Of a DNA stretch of 64,000 nucleotides, positions 44,057-51,894 are shown in pieces. The stretch is from Flavobacteriales bacterium (GTDB lineage: Bacteria > Bacteroidota > Bacteroidia > NS11-12g > UBA955), in NCBI GenBank assembly GCA_947447955.1, contig CANFLS010000006.1, positions 1 through 64,000 of the forward strand. The letters are read 5' to 3'. The stretch's first letter is position 1. The number at the start of each line of letters is the position of its first letter. Made by a program: the position numbers and the translations under genes. The notes under the pieces were generated by a model. That model saw only the letters and a list, made by a program, of their open reading frames with translations, searched no databases and was not told the DNA's origin.

Positions 44057-45069
44057 TATTGCTTAATAAACTTTGTGTTAAATGTTTGTCCCAAAGCGTT
44101 CTGCATTTTCACAACATACAAACCGGCCGATAAATCATCAATATTTACAGAATCTAGATTCGACTGAATTTGAGTTAGTTTACACAACATTCCATTTGAT
44201 TGATAAATCATAACTTTTGTATCAGCCGAAGGGATTTGGAATTGAATTGAATGGGTTGCAGGATTTGGAAAAGAGCTTACAACCTTCGTTGCAATCTTAT
44301 TTAAAGAACTTGGGAATAAAGCCACAGTTACATTGTCCATTACAAAAAAGGCAGGAGTATTCATACCAAATTGTCCGTTATCCGAACTTTCCATTGTAAA
44401 TGATAAACTATCAGCAGTTTCATTTTGGTTAAATTTAACAATTTGCCAAGTATCCAACATGAAATTTTTGTTTACATCGGTAAAGCGGTAATCTGCCAAA
44501 TACACTCTTTTGGAAAATTGTTTTTGACTACCTAAAAAACCTGTTATGATTAACACAAAACTATCTTTGTCTGCCGCCGAAAACTTCTTTCCTACAAAAT
44601 CACCAAATTTCATAGAGTTGAATGCGTAAGTTGAATTACTAATTCTCAATTGAACAACTTGAGTAGCATTTCTAGTAGTTGGATTTAATCTAAAACCACT
44701 GTTGTTTTGACCTACCAAAAATACGTTTTTACTTCCCGAATGAGATACAAAATCATAATCAGCCGACTCACAGCCATATCCTGGTTTTGCTGCATAAAGA
44801 TGTTTGGCAAAATCACTTGTTTCTTCTTTGTTAAAAATTACCCGAGAAGCGGCCCAATTCTTGGCCCAATAACCGCCATAAGAAGTGTCCCAACCAAATT
44901 GAAAGGATCCAAAACCAGATTCATATTTTTTAAACATGGATTTTCCGTTTAAAACCTGACCTGAGTCAATTACAGAGGTAAGTCCCTCAAAAGTTTCGGT
45001 TTCATAAATCTGTGCATTTACAAAAATTGAAGTAAATAAAAGAGCAAATAAAATTATAGTTTTTTTCAT
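44056..45069 (-). CDS. DUF4465-like secreted protein with T9SS sorting domain, cobalamin operon
   Basis: 337 aa with signal peptide (TIILFALLFTSIFVNAQ). The N-terminal ~240 residues fit DUF4465-type cell-surface proteins: ETFEGLTSVIDSGQVLNGKS, FGSFQFGWDTSYGGYWAKNWAAS, MKFGDFVGKKF. The C-terminal ~75 residues are a T9SS type A sorting domain (VVSSFPNPATHSIQFQIP, LSAGLYVVKMQNALGQTFNTKF). It sits between the receptor and the BtuG-like gene. I infer a surface cobalamin-binding role similar to BtuH proteins, here delivered by the T9SS rather than by lipidation. Confidence 0.75.
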   Translation of the reverse strand: MKKTIILFALLFTSIFVNAQIYETETFEGLTSVIDSGQVLNGKSMFKKYESGFGSFQFGWDTSYGGYWAKNWAASRVIFNKEETSDFAKHLYAAKPGYGCESADYDFVSHSGSKNVFLVGQNNSGFRLNPTTRNATQVVQLRISNSTYAFNSMKFGDFVGKKFSAADKDSFVLIITGFLGSQKQFSKRVYLADYRFTDVNKNFMLDTWQIVKFNQNETADSLSFTMESSDNGQFGMNTPAFFVMDNVTVALFPSSLNKIATKVVSSFPNPATHSIQFQIPSADTKVMIYQSNGMLCKLTQIQSNLDSVNIDDLSAGLYVVKMQNALGQTFNTKFIKQ

Positions 45070-45078
45070 GGTTTCAAG

Positions 45079-46926
45079 TTAAATATTGATAGACAAAGAC
45101 ATATTGAAAGTTCTTCCTGGCATCATCCTGTTTGGCATGCTTTGATAGAAAGTATTGAACAGGTTTTTACATTCAATTAAAACATTCATTCTTACTTCAG
45201 AATGATTGTTGTTTGTATGTAAAATTATTTGATTCAATCCAATTTGTGCATTGATGAGTCTGTATCCGGCAAGCCATTGTTGGTTATCTGACTGAATAAA
45301 CCTATTTCCAACATGCTGAACATCAAATCCCCAAGTTGCTTTTTTAACAATATGAGAAAAGCCCAAATTACCCATGAAATCAGGGATAAATATTTGTTGT
45401 TGGGCAATTGATTCGGCACTATTTTTAACTTGGGTTCTTACCCAATCAGCAATGGCAAAGATTTTTACTTTGGTTTCATTTATTGAAAACATATATTTCG
45501 ATTGCATTTGAGCACCCAAATATTTTCCATTATAAAAATTGGTGGCAATCCACGAAGCGCCATTGGGAACCCAAATAATGGGATTATTTAATTCTCTATA
45601 ATACCCCGTAATTTCAAAGGAATATTGTTGTTTATTGGAATTGAATTCTTTCTGAATGCCAATTTCGGTACCCCAACCTTTTTCTGGAATTGCCATTTTG
45701 GTAGAATTTGTATTCCAAAATAAATCATTCAAAGTTGGACGCCTAAAGCTGGTATGAACATTAAATTTGAGCTTTGCAAAAGTTCTTAAAGGGGTTACCA
45801 TTGAAATACCTGCCGTAGGAATTTTTTCAAAATGCTCAAATCGTGAGTTTACCGTAATGTCTGATTTCAACATTTTAAACGTGGCCGAAATTAAAGATGC
45901 CGAATAAAATCTATTCGCATTCAGCAACTTATAATTTAATGAATATGCATTGATTTGTTGGGCGTCTATGCCAAACAACCATCTCACCCCTTTCCAAGTT
46001 TTATAGATTTCAGTTTGAAAGTATGGAGTATGTGCCACACTAGAATCGCCGTGAATTCCATCGGAATAATATTTGATGATGTCACGAACATATCCCAATC
46101 TCATTACACTTTGAAAATCATTTGCACTATATTGATATTCAAATACCGATCTGAAATTATTGTCCTTTTGGATTCCTAAATATTGGGAAGATCCAATTTG
46201 AGTCCCCAATCCCCTATTCCCGGAATTGTTCTCAACAACCATTTTAAATTCATGTGCCAATTTTTTATATCCGTAAACGGCTCTAAATAATTGTTGTTTT
46301 AGGAATGCATTTTCAGCATTTCTACTAATTCCTTCAACCCTATCAAAAAATGGAAACTTATTGTAGTTATTTATGGTTGATGCAGTTAATTGCAAATAAT
46401 GGTATTTCTTAGAGATGACTAAATTGGCGCCATTTGCATAATTCTGATATTGGCCATATTGCGACACAAATTGACCTGAAACACCCTGGTTGTATTTGAT
46501 TTTATTTCGAAGGAAAATGGTTCCACCCACACTTCCACTTCCGAACAAAGCAGAATTTCCTCCCTCAATAATAAAAACCTCTTGTAACCCAAACGACGAT
46601 ATATTGTTAAAGTCAGTTAAACCGTGCATTGAATTATTCACGGGCAAACCATTCCACAACACTTGTGTTTGAGAAGGATCGGCTCCACGCCTTGAAATAG
46701 TTGAAGACCCTGAAACTCCATATTGCTTTAAAAAGACTGCTGAATTTAGCAGGCTATTTTGCATGGATTGCGGAGACGTAGCATTGGTAATTTCCAATTT
46801 GACCCGGCCGATTTGACTTAGCTCAATTCGTTGGGCATGGATATATACAGTGTCAACAGGAACATTTTGCAATGAATCTCCGTAGCTGCATGATAGCAAA
46901 GCGATATATCCTAGGTTTAACAACAT
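45079..46926 (-). CDS. TonB-dependent receptor, BtuB-like (cobalamin)
   Basis: 615 aa from the ATG at 46926; a TTG at 46977 would add 17 unlikely residues. After the signal (LLNLGYIALLSCSYG) a short N-terminus leads to the plug: SAVFLKQYGVSGSSTISRRGADPSQTQVLWNGLPVNNSM and VFIIEGGNSALFGSGSVGGTIFL. The barrel runs to the end (RTFNMSLSINI). The size (~600 aa) matches BtuB rather than SusC-type receptors. The cobalamin riboswitch directly upstream makes B12 or another corrinoid the expected substrate. First gene of a three-gene operon. Confidence 0.88.
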   Translation of the reverse strand: MLLNLGYIALLSCSYGDSLQNVPVDTVYIHAQRIELSQIGRVKLEITNATSPQSMQNSLLNSAVFLKQYGVSGSSTISRRGADPSQTQVLWNGLPVNNSMHGLTDFNNISSFGLQEVFIIEGGNSALFGSGSVGGTIFLRNKIKYNQGVSGQFVSQYGQYQNYANGANLVISKKYHYLQLTASTINNYNKFPFFDRVEGISRNAENAFLKQQLFRAVYGYKKLAHEFKMVVENNSGNRGLGTQIGSSQYLGIQKDNNFRSVFEYQYSANDFQSVMRLGYVRDIIKYYSDGIHGDSSVAHTPYFQTEIYKTWKGVRWLFGIDAQQINAYSLNYKLLNANRFYSASLISATFKMLKSDITVNSRFEHFEKIPTAGISMVTPLRTFAKLKFNVHTSFRRPTLNDLFWNTNSTKMAIPEKGWGTEIGIQKEFNSNKQQYSFEITGYYRELNNPIIWVPNGASWIATNFYNGKYLGAQMQSKYMFSINETKVKIFAIADWVRTQVKNSAESIAQQQIFIPDFMGNLGFSHIVKKATWGFDVQHVGNRFIQSDNQQWLAGYRLINAQIGLNQIILHTNNNHSEVRMNVLIECKNLFNTFYQSMPNRMMPGRTFNMSLSINI

Positions 46927-46961
46927 AATTGAATACCGCAAACAGGAATATAACAGGAGAC

Positions 46962-47007
46962 TATTGCCCGAAAGCAATATATCACCGCGCTTTTAGTCCC
47001 GAAAGCG
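46962..47007 (-). promoter_or_regulatory. Two short hairpins between riboswitch and receptor start (expression platform)
   Basis: Arms TATTGC/GCAATA (46962-46979) and CGCTTT/AAAGCG (46988-47007), with no T-run after either. They lie between the aptamer and the ATG at 46926, so ligand control is probably at translation rather than by an intrinsic terminator. This is inference. Confidence 0.4.
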
Positions 47008-47026
47008 AGTAAATTTTGATGCACTA

Positions 47027-47205
47027 GGCAGGTCTTCTGACTTCCCCATTTTAGGCGCCTTCCCGTTTACACAGTGGCATAGAGCCTAAAATTACATCCC
47101 TTAAGGATGGGGGTTACAGCTGCGGGTACAGTCTCGGTTTTACACCGATGTTCCCTTTTCATTTCTTCAGATAAGCCATTATCTGTCGAAAACCTAAACA
47201 CCGAT
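47027..47205 (-). ncRNA. Cobalamin riboswitch (AdoCbl/B12 class)
   Basis: The minus strand contains the class hallmarks in order: GGGAACATCGGTGTAAAACC, GACTGTACCCGCAGCTGTAA (B12 box core, plus-strand 47114-47123), GCCACTG, a GGGAAGGC element and the terminal AAGTCAGAAGACCTGCC. It starts within a few bases of the predicted transcription start. It represses the downstream receptor operon when cobalamin is plentiful. Confidence 0.95.
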
Positions 47206-47206
47206 A

Positions 47207-47214
47207 CAAATATA
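47207..47214 (-). promoter_or_regulatory. -7 promoter box TATATTTG, cobalamin operon
   Basis: Exact TAnnTTTG on the minus strand immediately before the aptamer, so the RNA begins at the riboswitch itself. No clear -33 TTTG was found. The region 47215-47325 between the two divergent promoters shows nothing else. Confidence 0.65.
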
Positions 47215-47325
47215 ATTTCATTTTTCTTTTGTTGAATTATTACCTAGCTAAGTTTTCAACAAAATATGTTCATCGATACGAATTGAGGTCTATCGACAAT
47301 ATACAAAAACGTCAAAACAAGACAT

Positions 47326-47333
47326 TACCTTTG
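47326..47333 (+). promoter_or_regulatory. -7 promoter box TACCTTTG, tolC-like gene
   Basis: Exact TAnnTTTG ending 4 nt before the ATG at 47338; a leaderless transcript is predicted. Confidence 0.6.
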
Positions 47334-47337
47334 TAGA

Positions 47338-48795
47338 ATGCGAAGGTTATTTTTTCTTTTTCTTGGGGGATTTTCGGCCGTTTCAATGGCTCAAATTTCA
47401 TTACCCAAAACCCAAGAATCAAATGTTGAAAAGTTAACATTAGAAAAATGCATTCAAATTGCATTAAGTAACAATTTAGACATTCAACTTTCGGCAATTG
47501 CAAACACATCGGCTGAATATGATTTACAACAAAGCAAATTGAATTTAGGTCCCGATATCAACGGAACTGCCGGCCAATACTACCAAAGCGGTAGAAGTAT
47601 TGACCGATTCACCAACCAATATGTACAAACAACCATTGGTAGTAATAACTTTCAAATTCAAGGAAATTGGGTATTATTTGCTGGCGGACAATTGCGAAAC
47701 GCAATTAACCAATACAAATACAACAAGTTGGCTACAGAACAAGATTTATTGCAGGTAAAACAAACCATTTGCCTCAATGTATCCTTGGCTTATTTGCAAT
47801 GCTTACAAGGCAGAGAACAACAAAAAGCAGTGGCAGCAACGGTTGAAAGCAGCAAAAATGAAGTTGAACGCATTCAAAAACTACTTACCGCAGGTGCCGC
47901 AAACGAAGGTGCTCTGTGGTCGGCGAAAGCGCAATATTTAAACAACGTTTCAAATTATACCCAAGCTGAAAATGCATATAATTCTGCCATCAATACGCTG
48001 AAAAATTTACTCATGATCAATTCGGATGTAACAGTAGAAATTTCTGCAGGAATACCCGCTGTCCCTCAAAATAAAAATGAAAAATATTTACTTACTGAAT
48101 TGATTGATAGCGCGATGAATCACCGCCCAGACATCAAAGCAGCGAAATTTAGATTAAACGCTTCGGAATTTGCACTAAAATCGGCAAAAGGCGCATTTCT
48201 TCCATCGTTAACCATTGGTGGAAACTTAAATACCGTTTATTCTGGAAATGCAAAAACGGTTACAGGATATTCAATTACCGGAACGCAGCCCATTGGTTAT
48301 GTGAAAAGTTCTATGGAAATAGTTGAAGCACCCACAATTGCTTACACAACCAAAACGATTGACTTTGACAAACAAATCAAAGACAACTTTGGACAAAGTT
48401 TTGGCGCAACCATGTCTGTTCCTATTTACAGCAAACTCCAAAATCATACCCAAGTTAGCAGGGCTGAATTGTCGATTTTGAGAAATGAAATTTCGCTCAG
48501 CAAGAGCATTCAAAATTTAAAAACCGATGTTACATCAGCCTATATCAACTATACAAATAGTTTAGCGAAATATTTAGCACTGCAAGAAACCCATAATGCG
48601 CAAAAAAAGAATTTAGAGTTTGTGCAAATCCGTTTCCAAAATGGACAAGCATCGCAATTTGAAATGCAAAGTGCACAGAATACCGAAATCAATGCGTATA
48701 TGAATTTGATTTCATCGAATTACGAATATATTTTCCGTCAACTGGTTTTAGATTTTTTAATCAATAACCAAATCACCAATTTATCAAGCAAATAA
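47338..48795 (+). CDS. TolC family outer-membrane channel protein
   Basis: 485 aa with signal peptide (LFFLFLGGFSAVSMAQ). Two TolC repeats are evident: LTLEKCIQIALSNNLDIQLSAIAN at the start of the first and MNHRPDIKAAKFRLNASEFALKSAKGAFLPSLTIGGN at the start of the second, each with long helices. The trimeric channel spans the outer membrane and periplasm for efflux or type I secretion. The adaptor gene follows after 2 nt, but no pump gene is present in the operon. Confidence 0.9.
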   Translation: MRRLFFLFLGGFSAVSMAQISLPKTQESNVEKLTLEKCIQIALSNNLDIQLSAIANTSAEYDLQQSKLNLGPDINGTAGQYYQSGRSIDRFTNQYVQTTIGSNNFQIQGNWVLFAGGQLRNAINQYKYNKLATEQDLLQVKQTICLNVSLAYLQCLQGREQQKAVAATVESSKNEVERIQKLLTAGAANEGALWSAKAQYLNNVSNYTQAENAYNSAINTLKNLLMINSDVTVEISAGIPAVPQNKNEKYLLTELIDSAMNHRPDIKAAKFRLNASEFALKSAKGAFLPSLTIGGNLNTVYSGNAKTVTGYSITGTQPIGYVKSSMEIVEAPTIAYTTKTIDFDKQIKDNFGQSFGATMSVPIYSKLQNHTQVSRAELSILRNEISLSKSIQNLKTDVTSAYINYTNSLAKYLALQETHNAQKKNLEFVQIRFQNGQASQFEMQSAQNTEINAYMNLISSNYEYIFRQLVLDFLINNQITNLSSK

Positions 48796-48797
48796 AA

Positions 48798-50078
48798 ATG
48801 AATAAGAAAAGAATTATTTGGTTAAGCATTGGATTGCTTATTGCAATCATCTTTATTGTAAGAGCATGCAATAAAAGCAATCAAGCTACCGAAGTGAGCA
48901 CCTATAAAGTAGTGAAACGTACCATCACCGAAGTAGTGAGTGTTACAGGTAAAATTCAACCTGAATTTGAATTGAAAATTAGTCCTGACGTAAGCGGTGA
49001 AATTACAGAAATGCTTGTAAAAGAAGGCGATAGTGTAACCAAAGGACAATTATTGCTGCGCATTAACCCAGAGTTGTATCAAACAACGATGAGTCAATTA
49101 AAAGCAAACCTCGACAATGCGAAGGCAAGTTTGGCAGGTAGCGAAGCGCAACAAATCAAAGCGAAAATGGCTTTAGCGCAAGCGGAAGCAAACTTCAAGC
49201 GTCAACAAAAATTGCACGAGCAAAAAGTGATTAGCGATCAAGATTGGGAAAATGCAAGATTGCAATTTGAAAATGCACAAGCTGATTTTACCATTGCTGC
49301 CAAAACAATTTTGTCTGCCCAATACAATGTCAAAAGTTTGATGGCAAGGGTTGATGAGGGAAGCAAAAACCTTGGAAGGACCAGTATTTATGCCCCAGTT
49401 TCTGGAATTGTAACACAATTAAATAGCGAAAAAGGCGAACGCGTTGTGGGTACTGCTCAAATGGCAGGTACTGAAATTATGCGCATTAGCAACTTGAACA
49501 CCATGGAAGTTCAAGTGAATATCAACGAGAACGACATTGTAAGGGTACATCGTGGCGACAGTGCCAATATCAAAGTGGATGCATACCAAGACCGTATATT
49601 CAAAGGAATTGTTACAGAAATTGCCAATTCAGCAAAATTCAATGTTGCCACCAACATGAATGAACAAGTTACAAACTACACGGTAAAGGTTAGGTTATTG
49701 GCAAGCAGCTATTACGATTTAATTAGCAAACGCCAACCCCAACCCTTCTTCCCGGGTATGACTGCATCGGTAGATATCAAATCGAGCACCAAAGAAAATG
49801 TGTTGTCGATTCCGATTTCGTCGTTAACCACAAGAAATCCTGTGGTTCAAAAAGAGGAAACAACATCGGTTACCAAAAAAGAAACCGAGATTGTTACTTG
49901 GGTGTTTTTATTCAACAATGGAATTTCCAAAGCTGTTAAAATCAAGACTGGCGTTCAAGACATTGATTACTTTGAAGTTATTGAGGGACTAAAAGAAGGC
50001 GACGAAGTAATATCTGAGCCATCAATGGCCATTGCCAAAACCCTGAATGACGGGGATAAGGTTAAGAAGAAGAAATAG
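48798..50078 (+). CDS. Periplasmic adaptor (membrane fusion) protein, MacA/HlyD-like
   Basis: 426 aa with an N-terminal anchor (RIIWLSIGLLIAIIFIVRAC; the Cys lies at the end of the helix). Domain order: first lipoyl half (SPDVSGEITEMLVKEGDSVTKGQLLLRINPE), helical hairpin (~85-185), second lipoyl half (RTSIYAPVSGIVTQLNSEKGERV), beta-barrel (VQVNINENDIVRVHRGDSANIKVDAY) and membrane-proximal domain (VIEGLKEGDEVISEPS). It pairs with the TolC-like gene. The pump (RND or MacB ABC) must be encoded elsewhere. An array of hairpin repeats begins right after the stop codon. Confidence 0.88.
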   Translation: MNKKRIIWLSIGLLIAIIFIVRACNKSNQATEVSTYKVVKRTITEVVSVTGKIQPEFELKISPDVSGEITEMLVKEGDSVTKGQLLLRINPELYQTTMSQLKANLDNAKASLAGSEAQQIKAKMALAQAEANFKRQQKLHEQKVISDQDWENARLQFENAQADFTIAAKTILSAQYNVKSLMARVDEGSKNLGRTSIYAPVSGIVTQLNSEKGERVVGTAQMAGTEIMRISNLNTMEVQVNINENDIVRVHRGDSANIKVDAYQDRIFKGIVTEIANSAKFNVATNMNEQVTNYTVKVRLLASSYYDLISKRQPQPFFPGMTASVDIKSSTKENVLSIPISSLTTRNPVVQKEETTSVTKKETEIVTWVFLFNNGISKAVKIKTGVQDIDYFEVIEGLKEGDEVISEPSMAIAKTLNDGDKVKKKK

Positions 50079-50158
50079 GCACTTCGTGCTTAAACGGTTT
50101 AGATGCACTTCGTGCGTTTAGATTCCTTCGGAGTTTAGAAGAACTTCGTTCGTTTAGA
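50079..50158 (+). repeat. Array of four CTTCG-core hairpin units with GTTTAGA spacers
   Basis: Units: GCACTTCGTGC (50079-50089), GCACTTCGTGC (50105-50115), TCCTTCGGA (50124-50132) and GAACTTCGTTC (50141-50151). Each is a small palindrome around CTTCG, and units 2-4 are each followed by GTTTAGA. The stem bases differ between units but stay complementary. The array begins directly after the adaptor stop codon. Its identity is unknown. Confidence 0.7.
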
Positions 50159-50173
50159 CAAGGCACTCACCCA

Positions 50174-50218
50174 AAATCTGTATAATCTGTCTAACCCGTC
50201 TAATCTGTCTAACCTATT
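50174..50218 (+). repeat. 9-nt tandem repeat, about five units, consensus TAATCTGTC
   Basis: Units at 50174 (AAATCTGTA), 50183 (TAATCTGTC), 50192 (TAACCCGTC), 50201 (TAATCTGTC) and 50210 (TAACCTATT). The array runs up to the stop codon of the convergent gene. Confidence 0.7.
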
Positions 50219-51133
50219 TTACTGTATATCAATAATCCTCTCTTCAATAGATTGAACCTCTAAAGAATTGGTGGTTTTGGTTTCAATGCTATAAATGACC
50301 CAACCGGCGTTGTGAATGCGGGAAGCCAATTCGGTGGTATTTGTTACCTCCGGCATTTTATCTCTTGGCATTATTTTATTTCCTTTTGGCATCATTTTCT
50401 TTAGCAAATCATAGGTTTGATCTGTGAGTTGTTTTGAATCGAGCGTTTGCGACATTCTAAAAACGCCGTTATTATCGGCGAAGTTCAATTCATCGAGCAA
50501 AATTTCATAGTTATTTTCGATAGGTTTGCCCAGACCCGACATTTGCTCTGACTTACCAGTTAACACTTCACCAAGTTTATATTTCCCTCCGTGAAATGAC
50601 AAAAACTGCATTAATTCTTTAACACAATTCGTTTCGATTAACTCTTTGGTGGCAAATTGTTCTTTTACGCTGCTTACAATTTGGTTAATATTTGGCAATG
50701 AAGCATATTTAGTTTGAATCATTCCGATTGCTTTTTTTGTAACATCTTGAATTTCTTTCCAATTTTCTATTTCCTGAAACTCGCCGTTTTCATTGGTAAT
50801 CACAATCACTTTCATACCTTCCGCCAATCCAGATAAGTCTTTGGCTAAACCACTTTTATCTGATGACTGATAATTAGAATATTGCCATTGGAGCTTATAA
50901 TTCTTTTCAGTAGAATCTAATACTTCAACATCTAATTTATAGGAAGTCAATTCTTTTGAAGTAGTATCCGTTTTATTGATTTTTATTTTTGATTCAGTAA
51001 CAGAATAAGATTGTTTTTCACCTTTACTCCAGTAGCCAATTACTTGAAAAGTAGAATCTTTTGGCTCAATTTGAGCATTTGTTGTTGCTGCAAAAGCAAT
51101 GGCAACAGAAACGAATAAAAACTTTCGGAACAT
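50219..51133 (-). CDS. Exported protein of unknown function
   Basis: 304 aa with signal peptide (KFLFVSVAIAFAATTNAQ). The mature part alternates beta strands and turns early (KGEKQSYSVTESKIKINKTDT, SYKLDVEVLDSTEKNYKLQWQYS) and contains a helical middle (~115-180). The late residues form another beta region (GWVIYSIETKTTNSLEVQSIEERIIDI). It recalls Bacteroidota exported families of unknown function, but I cannot name one. A TATATTTG box at 51138-51145 sits 4 nt before the ATG. Confidence 0.65.
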   Translation of the reverse strand: MFRKFLFVSVAIAFAATTNAQIEPKDSTFQVIGYWSKGEKQSYSVTESKIKINKTDTTSKELTSYKLDVEVLDSTEKNYKLQWQYSNYQSSDKSGLAKDLSGLAEGMKVIVITNENGEFQEIENWKEIQDVTKKAIGMIQTKYASLPNINQIVSSVKEQFATKELIETNCVKELMQFLSFHGGKYKLGEVLTGKSEQMSGLGKPIENNYEILLDELNFADNNGVFRMSQTLDSKQLTDQTYDLLKKMMPKGNKIMPRDKMPEVTNTTELASRIHNAGWVIYSIETKTTNSLEVQSIEERIIDIQ

Positions 51134-51137
51134 GCCA

Positions 51138-51145
51138 CAAATATA
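51138..51145 (-). promoter_or_regulatory. -7 promoter box TATATTTG, exported protein gene
   Basis: Exact TAnnTTTG on the minus strand, 4 nt before the ATG at 51133. It lies in the 13-nt gap after the DUF393 gene. Confidence 0.6.
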
Positions 51146-51146
51146 T

Positions 51147-51500
51147 TTAATTTAATTTACACGTCCCAAACCATCTATAGCGGTTTTTTGCAACCCAAGA
51201 ATAAACTTTGTTTCTGATAAATTTGGGTATGATTTTGAACCCATAAACCCAGGAATACGGCCATCCCAACTCTTTAAAAATGAGGAGAACGGCATCGGAT
51301 TGGGAGAAGAACTCCCCGTTGTTTTCAAACACAATGGTTTTGAGGGACAGAAGTTCAGGATGATTTTGGAAGACCTTGGTAGCCTCATCAGATTGCAAAG
51401 AAGTATATTGAAGTTTCTTGTTTTTGTCGTGCCGCGTCAAAAACCGCACCCACCAGTTGCATAAGTTACAAACGCCATCGAAGTAAACGACATTATTCAT
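51147..51500 (-). CDS. DUF393/DCC family thiol-disulfide oxidoreductase-like protein
   Basis: 117 aa. The family start YFDGVCNLCNWWVRF carries the DxxCxxC redox pair (Cys11, Cys14), followed by LQYTSLQSDEA and AVLLIFKELGWPYSWVYGF, the usual order. Predicted thioredoxin-like fold, cytoplasmic or membrane-peripheral. The physiological substrate is unknown. Its ATG overlaps the stop of a 55-aa gene upstream (ATGA), and the pair shares a TAACTTTG promoter at 51681-51688. Confidence 0.88.
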   Translation of the reverse strand: MNNVVYFDGVCNLCNWWVRFLTRHDKNKKLQYTSLQSDEATKVFQNHPELLSLKTIVFENNGEFFSQSDAVLLIFKELGWPYSWVYGFKIIPKFIRNKVYSWVAKNRYRWFGTCKLN

Positions 51501-51664
51501 AATCTACCAATCTTGCCTTTCGTTTTGCGTTTTGTTTGCTCATGCATTTCTTCCCAAGTGTAAGAACGCTTCGACAATTGCTCAATTTCCTTCATCGATG
51601 CCTCACTACTCTTCTTGTGAAAATCATTGAGATACTGCCATTCTATCTTTGGTTTTTCTTGCAT
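51497..51664 (-). CDS. Small 55-aa protein coupled to the DUF393 gene
   Basis: ATG at 51664, stop TGA overlapping the ATG of the DUF393 gene. The product starts MQEKPKIEWQYLNDFHKKSS and ends KRKTKGKIGRL; it is highly charged, predicted mostly helical, with no membrane segment. Support: an AGG-like ribosome site just before the ATG, a TAACTTTG box at 51681-51688, and ATGA coupling. No family recognised. It could be a cytoplasmic partner of the redox protein. Confidence 0.55.
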   Translation of the reverse strand: MQEKPKIEWQYLNDFHKKSSEASMKEIEQLSKRSYTWEEMHEQTKRKTKGKIGRL

Positions 51665-51680
51665 CCTATTGTGATATAAA

Positions 51681-51688
51681 CAAAGTTA
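51681..51688 (-). promoter_or_regulatory. -7 promoter box TAACTTTG, 55-aa/DUF393 unit
   Basis: Exact TAnnTTTG on the minus strand, 16 nt before the ATG at 51664. The remaining 51,689-51,894 stretch shows only a CCCCCA/TGGGGG pair (51845-51850 and 51879-51884) with a long loop and no T-run; I assign it no function. Confidence 0.5.
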
Positions 51689-51894
51689 CACCACATACCC
51701 ACCCTTCCGCAAGTGATTTCTTTAATTAATGAATAAAAATCCCTTAAGCGATTGTTGGCATTTGATTTAAACGCCAGTAATGGTAAATGGACTTTCGGGA
51801 AGATTAGATGGGTTATATTGTTTAGAGAGAACTTAACAGATTATCCCCCAATATAAAAATATGAGAATTAACAATTTGTGGGGGAAAACAAAAT

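Noticed and set aside
46927..46977. N-terminal extension of the BtuB-like receptor from a TTG at 46977
   Set aside because: It would place 17 extra residues before a good signal peptide and would use the hairpin region behind the riboswitch as coding sequence.
51845..51884. CCCCCA / TGGGGG inverted pair upstream of the DUF393 unit
   Set aside because: The loop is 28 nt and no T-run follows on either strand, so it is a weak terminator candidate at best.
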